A stretch of 64,000 nucleotides of DNA, taken from NCBI RefSeq assembly GCF_026126425.1, contig NZ_JAFMPW010000001.1, positions 600,461-664,460 of the forward strand. Reading direction: 5' to 3'. Shown here piece by piece: positions 24,792 to 32,690 of the stretch. The translations under genes were made by a program, and so were the position numbers. Under the pieces are notes generated by a model. The model searched no databases, was not told where the DNA came from, and saw only the letters and a program-made list of their open reading frames with translations. Position 1 is the first letter of the stretch; every line of letters starts with the position of its first letter. This DNA is from Muriicola sp. Z0-33. Lineage in GTDB: Bacteria; Bacteroidota; Bacteroidia; Flavobacteriales; Flavobacteriaceae.

Positions 24792-25563
24792 TTAATTTCC
24801 ATTTGTTTACTTGTTGTATTGCCGAATGCGCAGTTAAATCGAACTGAGTGGGTACAACCGAAATATATCCGTTGGCCAGGGCCCACTCATCGGTATCCAG
24901 CCCGTCATCCAGCAATTCGAACTCTGCCGTAAGCCAATAATAGTTTTTGCCCATTGGATTTGTCCGTTTATCAAATTTCTCCTTCCAGTTTGCCCTTGCT
25001 TGTCTGCATACCTTAACGCCCTTTATCTCCTTTGTGTTTAATTTTGGGATATTTACATTAAGCACTACCCCGCTTGGGATACCATTATTTAGAGCCTCCT
25101 TTACAATTTGGATAAGACTGTCTTTTGCTGCACTAAAATCGGCTTCCCAGGAATAATCGCAGAGCGAGAATCCAATAGCAGGTATTCCTTCAATTCCTGC
25201 TTCGATTGCAGCACTCATTGTGCCCGAATATATGACGTTAATAGAAGAATTTGAACCGTGATTTATACCGCTTACGCAAATATCGGGTTTACGCCCCAAT
25301 ATTTCCTGCAGTGCCAGTTTTACACAATCTGCGGGAGTACCACTGCAACTGTATTCTTCTGTAGCCCCATTTAGGCTGTCTATGGTGACCTTTTTGGAGT
25401 ACAGGGTACTATCCAGGGTTATGGCATGCCCCATGCCAGATTGGGGGCTATCGGGTGCTACCACTACCACATCACCAATTTCTTTCATATAACTTACCAA
25501 AGCCCTTAGTCCCGGAGCTGTTATCCCGTCGTCGTTGGTGACTAATATTAGAGGTTTTTTCAC
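24784..25563 (-). CDS. surE: 5'/3'-nucleotidase SurE
   Basis: 259 residues from GTG at 25561-25563 (KKPLILVTNDDG), the usual SurE N-terminus; a TTG 12 codons upstream is the alternative but would add a non-homologous tail. Motifs: VTNDDGITAPGLRAL (paired Asp for metal), VVAPDSPQSGMGHAITL, SGINHGSNSSINVIYSGTMSAAIEA. SurE removes phosphate from nucleoside monophosphates and short polyphosphate. A TATTTTTG box (read leftward, 25582-25589) a few bases before the GTG supports the shorter start. Confidence 0.93.
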   Translation of the reverse strand: MKKPLILVTNDDGITAPGLRALVSYMKEIGDVVVVAPDSPQSGMGHAITLDSTLYSKKVTIDSLNGATEEYSCSGTPADCVKLALQEILGRKPDICVSGINHGSNSSINVIYSGTMSAAIEAGIEGIPAIGFSLCDYSWEADFSAAKDSLIQIVKEALNNGIPSGVVLNVNIPKLNTKEIKGVKVCRQARANWKEKFDKRTNPMGKNYYWLTAEFELLDDGLDTDEWALANGYISVVPTQFDLTAHSAIQQVNKWKLNE

Positions 25564-25763
25564 TAGATATACTTTATACTGCAAAAATACGTTTTTCAAT
25601 AAGACTGTTGCTGACAGGCGTTTAACAAAAATTTAATGCGTTATGCGTTTAGAGTGGCATGGTTTTTTCAGTATCTTAGGGAATTCGTTATAATTAAGTA
25701 ATACTGGCAACCTTAAACAATTTCAATTCGGAGATTGTGGTTTGCTTCAAATAACAACAATAC

Positions 25764-27893
25764 ATGAAAAGGAATTTAGTGCTTGGATTTTTAGTTATTC
25801 TAATTGCAGTTGCTTCTTGCAGCTTTACCAATAAATCTTTTGAGAGTAATGATAAGGATAAGTTATTGTTAGATCTTATCACTTATGTCTTAGAAAGAGG
25901 TCATTATGAGCCTAAGGACATAAATGATGACTTCTCCGTGAGTGTTTTTGAAGATTTTATCAATATAGTGGACCCCACAAAACGTTATTTCCTGGATGAG
26001 GATATTCAGGAATTTGAACAATATAAGTTTCAAATAGACGAACAACTAAAAAATACAGATATCACCTTTTTTAACCTGGTATATGAGAGATTGATTGAAA
26101 GAATGGGTGAAGCCAGAGAAATTTATAAAGAAGTTCTCGAAGTTCCCTTTGATTATAATGTTGAAGAGACAATTGAAGTTGATTATGACAAGCAGGCCTT
26201 TGTTGATTCCAGAGATAAGCTTAAAGAACGCTGGAGAAAACAATTGAAGTATGCTACCATAGGTTCTTTTGATTCTAAACTGAAGAACGAAGCACAGAAA
26301 GAAAAGGATGAAGAAGGATATACGGCCAAATCTGCCAAGGAATTAGAAATTGCAGCCAGGGAAGGGACAAAGAATACCCTTGACGAGTTTTTTGATTTTG
26401 TAGATGATCTGGAGAGAAAAGACTGGTTTGTACAATACATAAATACCATAGTCGATGAGTTTGATCCTCATACCTATTATTTTGCTCCTGATGACAAGGA
26501 AAAGTTCGACATCAGTATGAGGGGTAATTTTGAAGGTATTGGAGCAAGGCTTCAGAAAAAGCCCGAAGGCGCCAAAATTGTTGAAATTATTTCCGGAGGT
26601 CCCGTTTGGAGAGATCAGCAGCTGGAAGTAGGTGATGAGATCCTAAAAGTGGGGCAAGATGGTGAACCCTCGGTGGATATTGTTGGAATGCGGTTAGATG
26701 ATGCTATTAAACTTATAAAGGGCCCAAAGGGTACTGTTGTAGATCTTACTGTTAGAAAAGTTGATGGTTCCATAGAGAGCGTGTCAATAACCCGAGATGT
26801 GGTTATGCTCGAAGAATCTTATGCCAAGTCGGCTACAGTAATAAAGGGGAATCAGAAATTTGGTCTGATTAATTTGCCTAAGTTTTACGTTGATTTTAAT
26901 GACTATTCCGAAAGAAATGCTGCTACAGATGTAGCGAAAGAGGTAGAGCGCCTAAAACAAGAAGGAGCTGAAGGTCTAATTCTTGACCTTAGAGATAATG
27001 GCGGTGGTTCCTTAAAGACGGTTGTGGAAATGGCAGGTCTTTTTATTAAAGATGGCCCAATTGTGCAAGTCAGATCATCAGGCAAGGATAAAGATATTTA
27101 TGAAGATAAGGATGAGCGAGTGCAATGGGACGGTCCTTTGGTAGTTCTTGTAAATGAGCTTTCGGCATCGGCTTCAGAGATTCTTGCGGCAGCTATGCAG
27201 GATTATAAAAGAGGAATTGTTATTGGGAGTAAGCAAACTTTTGGTAAAGGGACAGTACAAAATGTCATTCCTCTGGAAAATATTGTCCGAAGCAATGAAC
27301 ATGGAGATTTAGGGGCTATCAAGCTGACTACTCAGAAGTTTTACAGAATCAACGGAGGTTCTACACAATTAGAAGGAGTTAAAAGTGATGTGGTGGTTCC
27401 GGACAGATACAGTTATATAGATCTTGGTGAAAGAGATCAGCAAAATCCATTGGGATGGGATAAAATTACCCCAGCGGATTACGATGTCTGGGATGGGTAT
27501 ATCGATTACGAGGCAACTATAGAAAGCAGTAGTAAGCGTATGGCCAGCAATCCACAAATAAAACTGATTGAAGAAAATGCCCAATGGCTGAAAGAACAAC
27601 AAGACGAGACCGTAGTTTCGCTCAACTATGATATTTATAAGAGTGAGGCCAAAAAGGATAAAGAAAGATCCCAGTATTTTAAATCCCTTTCTGAATATGA
27701 CTCGCGTCTTACTTTCGAGTCTTTAAAGTATGAGCAGGAACTATTTACACAAGATCCGGTGCTTAGGGAGAAGAGAGATCGCTGGCATAAAAACCTTGCA
27801 AAAGACGTTTATGTAGAGGAAGCGATTAATGTATTGCAGGATCTTAAAATTAACAATATCAAGAATGGCAAATTGGCCAGTGTAAAAGGATAA
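25764..27893 (+). CDS. prc: carboxy-terminal processing protease (S41, Prc/Tsp)
   Basis: 709 residues, as expected for long Prc. The lipobox-like VASCSF near residue 18 suggests lipid anchoring. Helical Tsp N-terminal domain to about 240; PDZ domain near 250-335 (GIGARLQKKPEGAKIVEIISGGPV...GDEILKVG); S41 core with LILDLRDNGGGSLKTVVEMAGLFI, the Ser region NELSASASEILAAAMQDYKRG and Lys region KQTFGKGTVQNVIPL; a helical C-terminal domain after about 560. It degrades or trims periplasmic proteins from the C-terminus. It is a single gene with a strong downstream terminator. The upstream 160 bases hold a weak promoter-like TATCTTAG near 25671. Confidence 0.94.
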   Translation: MKRNLVLGFLVILIAVASCSFTNKSFESNDKDKLLLDLITYVLERGHYEPKDINDDFSVSVFEDFINIVDPTKRYFLDEDIQEFEQYKFQIDEQLKNTDITFFNLVYERLIERMGEAREIYKEVLEVPFDYNVEETIEVDYDKQAFVDSRDKLKERWRKQLKYATIGSFDSKLKNEAQKEKDEEGYTAKSAKELEIAAREGTKNTLDEFFDFVDDLERKDWFVQYINTIVDEFDPHTYYFAPDDKEKFDISMRGNFEGIGARLQKKPEGAKIVEIISGGPVWRDQQLEVGDEILKVGQDGEPSVDIVGMRLDDAIKLIKGPKGTVVDLTVRKVDGSIESVSITRDVVMLEESYAKSATVIKGNQKFGLINLPKFYVDFNDYSERNAATDVAKEVERLKQEGAEGLILDLRDNGGGSLKTVVEMAGLFIKDGPIVQVRSSGKDKDIYEDKDERVQWDGPLVVLVNELSASASEILAAAMQDYKRGIVIGSKQTFGKGTVQNVIPLENIVRSNEHGDLGAIKLTTQKFYRINGGSTQLEGVKSDVVVPDRYSYIDLGERDQQNPLGWDKITPADYDVWDGYIDYEATIESSSKRMASNPQIKLIEENAQWLKEQQDETVVSLNYDIYKSEAKKDKERSQYFKSLSEYDSRLTFESLKYEQELFTQDPVLREKRDRWHKNLAKDVYVEEAINVLQDLKINNIKNGKLASVKG

Positions 27894-27910
27894 CAATATT
27901 GAAATCGTAT

Positions 27911-27941
27911 AAAAAGCCCCGACCTCAGGTCGGGGCTTTTT
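27911..27941. terminator. bidirectional terminator between prc and the redox cluster
   Basis: AAAAAGCCCCGACCT and AGGTCGGGGCTTTTT are exact complements around a single central C. The T tract is available on either strand. It separates prc from the last gene of the leftward redox cluster and probably serves both. Confidence 0.9.
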
Positions 27942-27972
27942 AATTTATAGTAAATGTGTTTTACTGTTTTCT

Positions 27973-28239
27973 TTATTTGGGATACTTAACATTACAAGTG
28001 GTACAGGTATAGGTATCTTCCTTTAATGTAATTTTATCTAATTTTTGCACAACCTCATATATAAAACTACTATAGGTGTTAGACTCCGGGGTAATATTTT
28101 GAGCTTTAATTTTTTCGTAAATCTGCCCTTCCCATTCTTGTTTTCCCCAACAGTTAGGGCATACCCCTTCAGGGGCATCAGCGGTTGCTTTACCTTCTAG
28201 TTTTGCTTTAAAAAAATTCTTTATACTGTCTAAAATCAT
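27973..28239 (-). CDS. small zinc-ribbon-like protein (88 aa)
   Basis: 88 residues. Two Cys pairs (CPNC near residue 27, CTTC near 79) flank a helical middle, so a single zinc ribbon made from the termini is likely. No signal peptide. It is the last gene of the leftward methionine-sulfoxide/thiol cluster, 11 bases after the second MsrA. No specific family name is known to me. It could be a redox-sensitive zinc protein given the context, which is inference. Confidence 0.7.
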   Translation of the reverse strand: MILDSIKNFFKAKLEGKATADAPEGVCPNCWGKQEWEGQIYEKIKAQNITPESNTYSSFIYEVVQKLDKITLKEDTYTCTTCNVKYPK

Positions 28240-28250
28240 GATTGTAATGT

Positions 28251-28775
28251 TTAGTTGATACTTGCTCTAATTTTATCCGAATTTGTCACAGCAGCAAATT
28301 TTTTCTGCAACAATTGCAATTTAGGGTTTATATAAATTCTGCAAAAAGGTTTATCAGGATTTGAATAATAATAGTCGTGAAAATTTTCAGTAGAAAATCT
28401 GAAGTCTTCAAAAGGCAAGACTTTGGTAATTATTGGCGCGGGAAAACTCCCCTGCAAATTACCAATTATCAATTCCGCTTTACTTTGTTGTTCATCAGAA
28501 TAGGGATAAACGGCAGATCTGTATTTTTCCCTAAAACTGTGTTCTGAGGTACTTTGGTGTGTATTCAGATGAATTTCGATTAGTGTCTCCAGAGAAATGA
28601 TTTCCGGATCGAAAAATACCACTACAGCCTCAGAGGGGTTGCTGGCCTCATTTATTGAAGTAATAAAACCCTGCTCCACTTTCCTGACCCCCAGAAGCGA
28701 TTGGTAAACGGCTTCCGTGCACCAATGACACCCACCACCAAGGCCTATTTTGGTAATTTTATTTGAACGTTCCAT
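28251..28775 (-). CDS. MsrA-like peptide methionine sulfoxide reductase, divergent paralogue
   Basis: 174 residues. GLGGGCHWCTEAVYQSLLGVRKVEQGF is the MsrA active-site region with catalytic Cys16, but the canonical GCFWC is GCHWC: the Phe that helps form the methyl pocket is His. The remainder follows MsrA (VVFFDPEIISLETLIEIHLNTHQ; YRSAVYPYSDEQQ; FHDYYYSNPDKPFCRIYINPKL). The later HDP and G(T/S)QYRS blocks are also altered, here EHSFREKYRS. It may reduce different methionine sulfoxides or interact with other partners. It is two bases from the 82-residue gene upstream. Confidence 0.85.
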   Translation of the reverse strand: MERSNKITKIGLGGGCHWCTEAVYQSLLGVRKVEQGFITSINEASNPSEAVVVFFDPEIISLETLIEIHLNTHQSTSEHSFREKYRSAVYPYSDEQQSKAELIIGNLQGSFPAPIITKVLPFEDFRFSTENFHDYYYSNPDKPFCRIYINPKLQLLQKKFAAVTNSDKIRASIN

Positions 28776-28777
28776 GA

Positions 28778-29026
28778 TTACAATTGTCTAAAGTTGTTTA
28801 AAAAATGTCTCACTTTTTTAGCAGACATTTCACAAGGTTTTAACCCCTCTCCTTTTTCCGTAATATAATAGTTAAGACTAATAAAATCTTTGCCACCCAA
28901 TTCCTCAGCATACAGCTTTATACTTTTTCCATTGTTGAAATCTGCTCTGCTGACCCCATATCTGTTACCCTTATAAAGTACCTCTGAGTATCCCAGCGGT
29001 ATTTTTTGAATCTCTCTTACTTCCAT
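28778..29026 (-). CDS. small protein of the methionine sulfoxide cluster (82 aa)
   Basis: 82 residues, no signal, alternating strands then a helix: SEVLYKGNRYGVSRADFNNGKSIKLYAEELGGKDFISLNYYIT and a C-terminal CEMSAKKVRHFLNNF. One Cys. I recall short flavobacterial proteins of this type labelled as peptide methionine sulfoxide reductase by association, but no MsrA or MsrB motif is present here, so I would not transfer that activity. Its tight packing between the Grx-GNAT fusion gene (1 base) and the second MsrA (2 bases) shows it belongs to this operon. Confidence 0.7.
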   Translation of the reverse strand: MEVREIQKIPLGYSEVLYKGNRYGVSRADFNNGKSIKLYAEELGGKDFISLNYYITEKGEGLKPCEMSAKKVRHFLNNFRQL

Positions 29027-29027
29027 A

Positions 29028-29558
29028 CTATTGTATTATCGCATTCCATTTTGGGTTTCGCCTGGCAATTGCTTTAATAAAAGGGCAAACTGCCACAGCA
29101 ATATACCCTTCAGCGGTTAATTGCTCAAAGGTCTTGTTAACCAGTACTTTGCCGATTCCACGCCCTCTTAGATGAATTGGCACCTCTGAATGATTCAGGT
29201 ACATTTTACCCTCATGTAGCGAATATGTTACAACTGCCAGATTACCGTTGAGTAATAGTGTAAAACGGTTGTTATCTTTATCATGCACTAAGGGCAATCT
29301 ATCAGGGATGAGCAGGTTTAACCAATAGATCAGTGTCTCCTTGTCAGGATTTCTGAGCTTCTTGCTCCCAATGGTAATTGTTGGAAAATTTAATTTTCCG
29401 CTCCTGTAAAGTCCCTTTAATTCCATGGCATACTCTTCATTTTTTTGGACATCCAGGAATTCATAGGGCAAGGATAATTCGTCTAACAAAGATTTGTAAT
29501 ACTGGCATTTATGACAAGATGAGGTGCCGTATAGTTTAATTGCCGGAATGTTGTTCAT
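29028..29558 (-). CDS. glutaredoxin-GNAT acetyltransferase fusion
   Basis: 176 residues with two domains. Residues 1-83 are a glutaredoxin: strand PAIKLYGTSS, dithiol CHKC at 15-18, then FPTITIG with the cis-Pro and a C-terminal helix. Residues ~95-176 are a short GNAT domain of the YjdJ type: FTLLLNGNLAVVTYSLHEGKMYLNHSEVP, the acetyl-CoA loop RGRGIGKVL, and VAVCPFIKAIARRNP. Such small GNATs usually stand alone. The fusion implies that redox state and an acetyl transfer or acyl-binding step are linked; what is modified is unknown. The start overlaps the thioredoxin-like gene by four bases. Confidence 0.85.
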   Translation of the reverse strand: MNNIPAIKLYGTSSCHKCQYYKSLLDELSLPYEFLDVQKNEEYAMELKGLYRSGKLNFPTITIGSKKLRNPDKETLIYWLNLLIPDRLPLVHDKDNNRFTLLLNGNLAVVTYSLHEGKMYLNHSEVPIHLRGRGIGKVLVNKTFEQLTAEGYIAVAVCPFIKAIARRNPKWNAIIQ

Positions 29559-30052
29559 ATTGTTTCTAGTGCTTTTAGATATTGAATTGCTGCCGCTGCA
29601 TTTAAATGAAAATCTGAAAAAACTATATTATCTTCCTTATCTATAAATATGAACCAGGGAGTTCCTCCCGTTTTATAATTTATCATAATATTAGATACAG
29701 ATTTATCATCTTTTCCCGCATCATGACCAAAAGGAATCCTTAAATCGTAGTCCTTTTGAACCTTCGCTATTTTATCATAGGTATTGCTTTCAAACCCTTC
29801 GAATACCGTTTGGATGGCCAGAAAAACAATATCCTGCTTTTGCTCTAATGCAGTAACCATTTTTTTAAGGTCGGGAAGTCCTTTACTATGACAGCCGGGA
29901 CACCAGTTCTGGAAGCAATAAAGTACCTTAAATTTCCCTTTTAAATCTATTAGTTGTATTGGTTCAGCTGGGTTGCCCTTAGAATCTATCCATAAATTCA
30001 CTTCAAATTCTTGTGCTTTTAAACTATTTTCTTCTTTCACTCTCTTATACAT
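29555..30052 (-). CDS. cytosolic thioredoxin-like (TlpA/redoxin) protein
   Basis: 165 residues. Thioredoxin fold with active site WCPGC near 58 (preceded by LYCFQNWCPGCHSKGLPDL), redoxin-like ISLDLKGKF strand before it, and GGTPWFIFIDKEDNIV near 132 giving the cis-Pro. No signal peptide, unlike most TlpA-like proteins, so it likely works in the cytosol. A plausible role is to regenerate the Msr enzymes of this cluster. It is 108 bases downstream of msrA, and a hairpin lies between them, so it may be expressed at a lower level than msrBA. Confidence 0.85.
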   Translation of the reverse strand: MYKRVKEENSLKAQEFEVNLWIDSKGNPAEPIQLIDLKGKFKVLYCFQNWCPGCHSKGLPDLKKMVTALEQKQDIVFLAIQTVFEGFESNTYDKIAKVQKDYDLRIPFGHDAGKDDKSVSNIMINYKTGGTPWFIFIDKEDNIVFSDFHLNAAAAIQYLKALETI

Positions 30053-30101
30053 TATTCACCATTCTGTTTACTTTTAGTAATTATACAGGTTGAAAAGCAA
30101 A

Positions 30102-30137
30102 CAGCAGTTGCTCTTGATTAATCAGAAACAACTGCTG
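30102..30137 (-). terminator. hairpin between msrA and the thioredoxin-like gene
   Basis: CAGCAGTTG and CAACTGCTG form a perfect 9-bp stem around an 18-base loop, followed leftward by TTTGCTTTTC. A modest terminator that could let part of the msrBA transcript continue into the redox genes. Confidence 0.55.
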
Positions 30138-30160
30138 CAGCTAATACCTCTTGAATTGTT

Positions 30161-30718
30161 TTACGAACCTACTGCGGTATTTTTTAGTTTATCGGCATGT
30201 AGGTTCCGTAATTTGGCCAATTTGGGCGTAATTACTGCGCTACAATAGCCCTGGGCTTTGTTATTAGCGTAATAATCCTGATGATAGTCTTCGGCTTCGT
30301 AGAACGTTTCTAAAGCACTTATTTCAGTAACAATTGGATTATCATAGTAATTTTTTAGTTCTTTAACCACAACTTCCGCTATCTCTTTTTGAGGTGCATC
30401 ATGGTAATAAATAACCGAGCGGTATTGAGTGCCCACATCCCCACCTTGCCTGTTAAGTGTTGTAGGGTCATGACTGGTCATAAAAATAATCAACAGGTCT
30501 TCATACGATATAATATTGGCATCGAAAGAGATCTGAACTACCTCGGCATGGCCTGTTAAGCCAGAACAGACTTCTTTATATGTGGGTTTGCCGGGGGCAT
30601 TGCCACCGCTATAACCGGAAACTACCTTTTCTATTCCCTTTACTTCGCGAAATACCGCTTCAATGCACCAAAAGCATCCTCCGCCTATGGTGGCTAATTC
30701 CATTTTATTGCTATTCAT
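30161..30718 (-). CDS. msrA: peptide-methionine (S)-S-oxide reductase MsrA
   Basis: 185 residues. ATIGGGCFWCIEAVFREVKGIEKVVSGYSGG holds catalytic Cys15 in a canonical GCFWC. HDPTTLNRQGGDVGTQYRSVIYYH, FYEAEDYHQDYY and the C-terminal Cys (GYCSAVITPKL) for recycling are all present. It reduces the S epimer of methionine sulfoxide in proteins. Its start overlaps the 3' end of msrB by 8 bases, so both epimer-specific reductases are made together. Confidence 0.95.
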   Translation of the reverse strand: MNSNKMELATIGGGCFWCIEAVFREVKGIEKVVSGYSGGNAPGKPTYKEVCSGLTGHAEVVQISFDANIISYEDLLIIFMTSHDPTTLNRQGGDVGTQYRSVIYYHDAPQKEIAEVVVKELKNYYDNPIVTEISALETFYEAEDYHQDYYANNKAQGYCSAVITPKLAKLRNLHADKLKNTAVGS

Positions 30719-31172
30719 TAGTGATCTCTTCTTTTATAATGTTCATAGATTCCGAATTAATACAGTACCTCAGGCCGCTGGGTTCTGGCCCGTCAGGAAA
30801 CACATGTCCTAAATGTGCATCACAGGTATTGCACATTACCTCTACCCTTACCATTCCAAAGGCAGTGTCTTTCTCGTATTTAATGGCATTGTTTTGTATC
30901 GGTTGGGTAAAACTGGGCCAACCGGTACCTGACTCAAACTTAATGCTAGAATCAAAGAGTGGGGTATCACAACAAACACATGCGTATTTGCCTGCCTCAT
31001 AAATACTGCACAGCGCCCCGGAATGTGGTGCTTCTGTTCCCTTTTTTCTCGTTATCCTAAATTGTTCAGCAGTTAGTTGATTTCGCCATTCTTCTTCGGT
31101 TTTTTCAACTCTCCTATCGGGCACGGGATTTCCATTGACCGAATAATGAATTACATCTTTCCAGGTAAGCAT
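30711..31172 (-). CDS. msrB: peptide-methionine (R)-S-oxide reductase MsrB
   Basis: 153 residues from ATG at 31170-31172 (MLTWKDVIHYSVNG), the usual flavobacterial MsrB start; GAAAGGA just before it resembles a ribosome site. The frame extends 26 codons further to another ATG but that segment is not MsrB-like. Zinc Cys pairs CVCC and CNTC are present, as is the GWPSF motif and the catalytic Cys in GLRYCINSES. It reduces the R epimer. No signal peptide, so cytosolic. First gene of the redox cluster; no consensus promoter was found in the 150 bases upstream. Confidence 0.94.
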   Translation of the reverse strand: MLTWKDVIHYSVNGNPVPDRRVEKTEEEWRNQLTAEQFRITRKKGTEAPHSGALCSIYEAGKYACVCCDTPLFDSSIKFESGTGWPSFTQPIQNNAIKYEKDTAFGMVRVEVMCNTCDAHLGHVFPDGPEPSGLRYCINSESMNIIKEEITNE

Positions 31173-31406
31173 AAAAATCCTTTCTCTTTTTATTTGGTTA
31201 AAAAAATCCCTCGCAGACTTAGTATTAAGAAGCAAGGGTTTATGAACCATATTGGTCGAATTTAATTCCTTTTCCTTACATTTTACGAGCGGGTAATGGC
31301 GTTTAAATTAGGGTAAATTTGGCAGATGAAAAAACGGTGCTTAAGGATAGATAAAGAAACTTGATATACCTGATGGTGAAAGTGAAAGAAATGCAGATAT
31401 CGCGGC

Positions 31407-32690
31407 CTAAAGCCATTCGTTTAGTCTATTGGCATCGAGTTTCAAAAAAATAAAAAGAAGGGCGGTAAACCCTAGAAGTCCGGATCCGCCATAACTGAAA
31501 AACGGCAATGGGATACCAATGGTTGGTAAAACACCGATGACCATTCCAATATTTATGAAGTAATGAATAAATAGGATAGAAATTACACCATATCCGTACA
31601 TCCTGCTAAAATCACTACGTTGGCGCTCAGCCAAATATACAAGTCGCAATAGGAGTAGCGTAAAAAGCACTACCACGGTTGTAGTACCCAGAAATCCCCA
31701 TTCTTCTCCTACTGTGCTAAAAATGTAGTCCGTATGCTGTTCCGGCACAAAATCGCCCTTTGTTCGTGTGCCTTCCAGGAACCCTTTTCCAAATAGCCCG
31801 CCAGATTCAATGGCTTTTTCCGATTGATAAGTATTGTAACCAATTGTTTTCCGAATCTCCTCTAGTTTGTCGGGGTCTTTTTCCAAGCGCAACCAGAGAC
31901 TAAACCTATCTCTGTGTCGCTGTTCAAAAACGTTATTGAAAACAAAATTAACAGAGAGTGAAAAAGCGATGGCAATTACAAAAAATGATGCCAAAGGGAA
32001 CAAGGGAACTTTAAATGTTGCCTTTTTGACTGTGAGAAATACGGTGATTAAAAGTGCCAATCCAACCCCTACCCAGGTGGTTCCGAACATAAGGGTAGTA
32101 ATAAAAACAAGAACGGCCATTAGTCCTATCCCGAGGTAATACAAGGGGAGGCCCTCTCTGAATATGACAAAAACCAGGGCAAAGAAGACCATGGCACTTC
32201 CCGGGTCTGGCTGAGGTACAATTAATAAGGCCGGGATAAAAATGATCAGGAAGGCATAAAGCTGATCTTTTCTCCTTTTAATATCGGTTTGAATGTCACT
32301 TAGATATTTTGCAAGTGCCAGAGCTGTGGCTACTTTGGCGAGTTCCGAAGGTTGCAGGTTAAAAAAACCAAGATCGTACCATGAGGTGGCACCGGCAATT
32401 GTTTTCCCAAAAAGGAACAACCCTAATAGCAGTACTAATGATATAATATACAGGACACTTGAAAAACGCTCATAAAAACTGGATTCCAGGGCCAGTATTA
32501 ATATAATAGCTGCAAAGCTAACTCCGATAAAGAAAAATTGTTTCCCGTAAAGTGTATCAAAATTGAATATGGATTGTTCGTTTCCTGAAAAGGTGCTGGA
32601 ATAAATATTTACCCAACCAATTGCAACAAGCAAAAGAAAAAATAAGATGGTTAACCAATCTATCCGTTTCAGGACATTTTTACCAGACAT
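31407..32690 (-). CDS. rodA: peptidoglycan polymerase RodA (SEDS family)
   Basis: 427 residues, about 10 transmembrane helices. SEDS landmarks: the segment IYSSTFSG after TM1, LGFFNLQPSELAKVATALALAKYLSD near 110, PDPGSAMVF near 160, the extracytoplasmic loop QSEKAIESGGLFGKGFLEGTRTKGDFVPEQHTDYIFSTVGEEWGF near 290, and GIPLPFFSYGGSGLL near 393. It polymerises glycan strands during lateral growth together with PBP2, whose gene overlaps it by 11 bases upstream. The bacteroidotal version carries a long central insertion between TM segments (KDPDKLEEIRKTIGYNTY). Confidence 0.95.
   Translation of the reverse strand: MSGKNVLKRIDWLTILFFLLLVAIGWVNIYSSTFSGNEQSIFNFDTLYGKQFFFIGVSFAAIILILALESSFYERFSSVLYIISLVLLLGLFLFGKTIAGATSWYDLGFFNLQPSELAKVATALALAKYLSDIQTDIKRRKDQLYAFLIIFIPALLIVPQPDPGSAMVFFALVFVIFREGLPLYYLGIGLMAVLVFITTLMFGTTWVGVGLALLITVFLTVKKATFKVPLFPLASFFVIAIAFSLSVNFVFNNVFEQRHRDRFSLWLRLEKDPDKLEEIRKTIGYNTYQSEKAIESGGLFGKGFLEGTRTKGDFVPEQHTDYIFSTVGEEWGFLGTTTVVVLFTLLLLRLVYLAERQRSDFSRMYGYGVISILFIHYFINIGMVIGVLPTIGIPLPFFSYGGSGLLGFTALLFIFLKLDANRLNEWL

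Noticed and set aside
25564..25599. Longer SurE N-terminus from TTG
   Set aside because: The extra 12 residues do not resemble SurE, and the region contains a promoter-like TATTTTTG box; GTG at 25561-25563 fits the family start.
30580..31002. 140-residue ORF antisense to msrA/msrB
   Set aside because: Lies opposite two highly conserved genes and shows no motif; a shadow frame.
31173..31250. N-terminal extension of MsrB
   Set aside because: The 26 extra residues are not MsrB-like, whereas MLTWKDVI with an upstream GAAAGGA fits the family.
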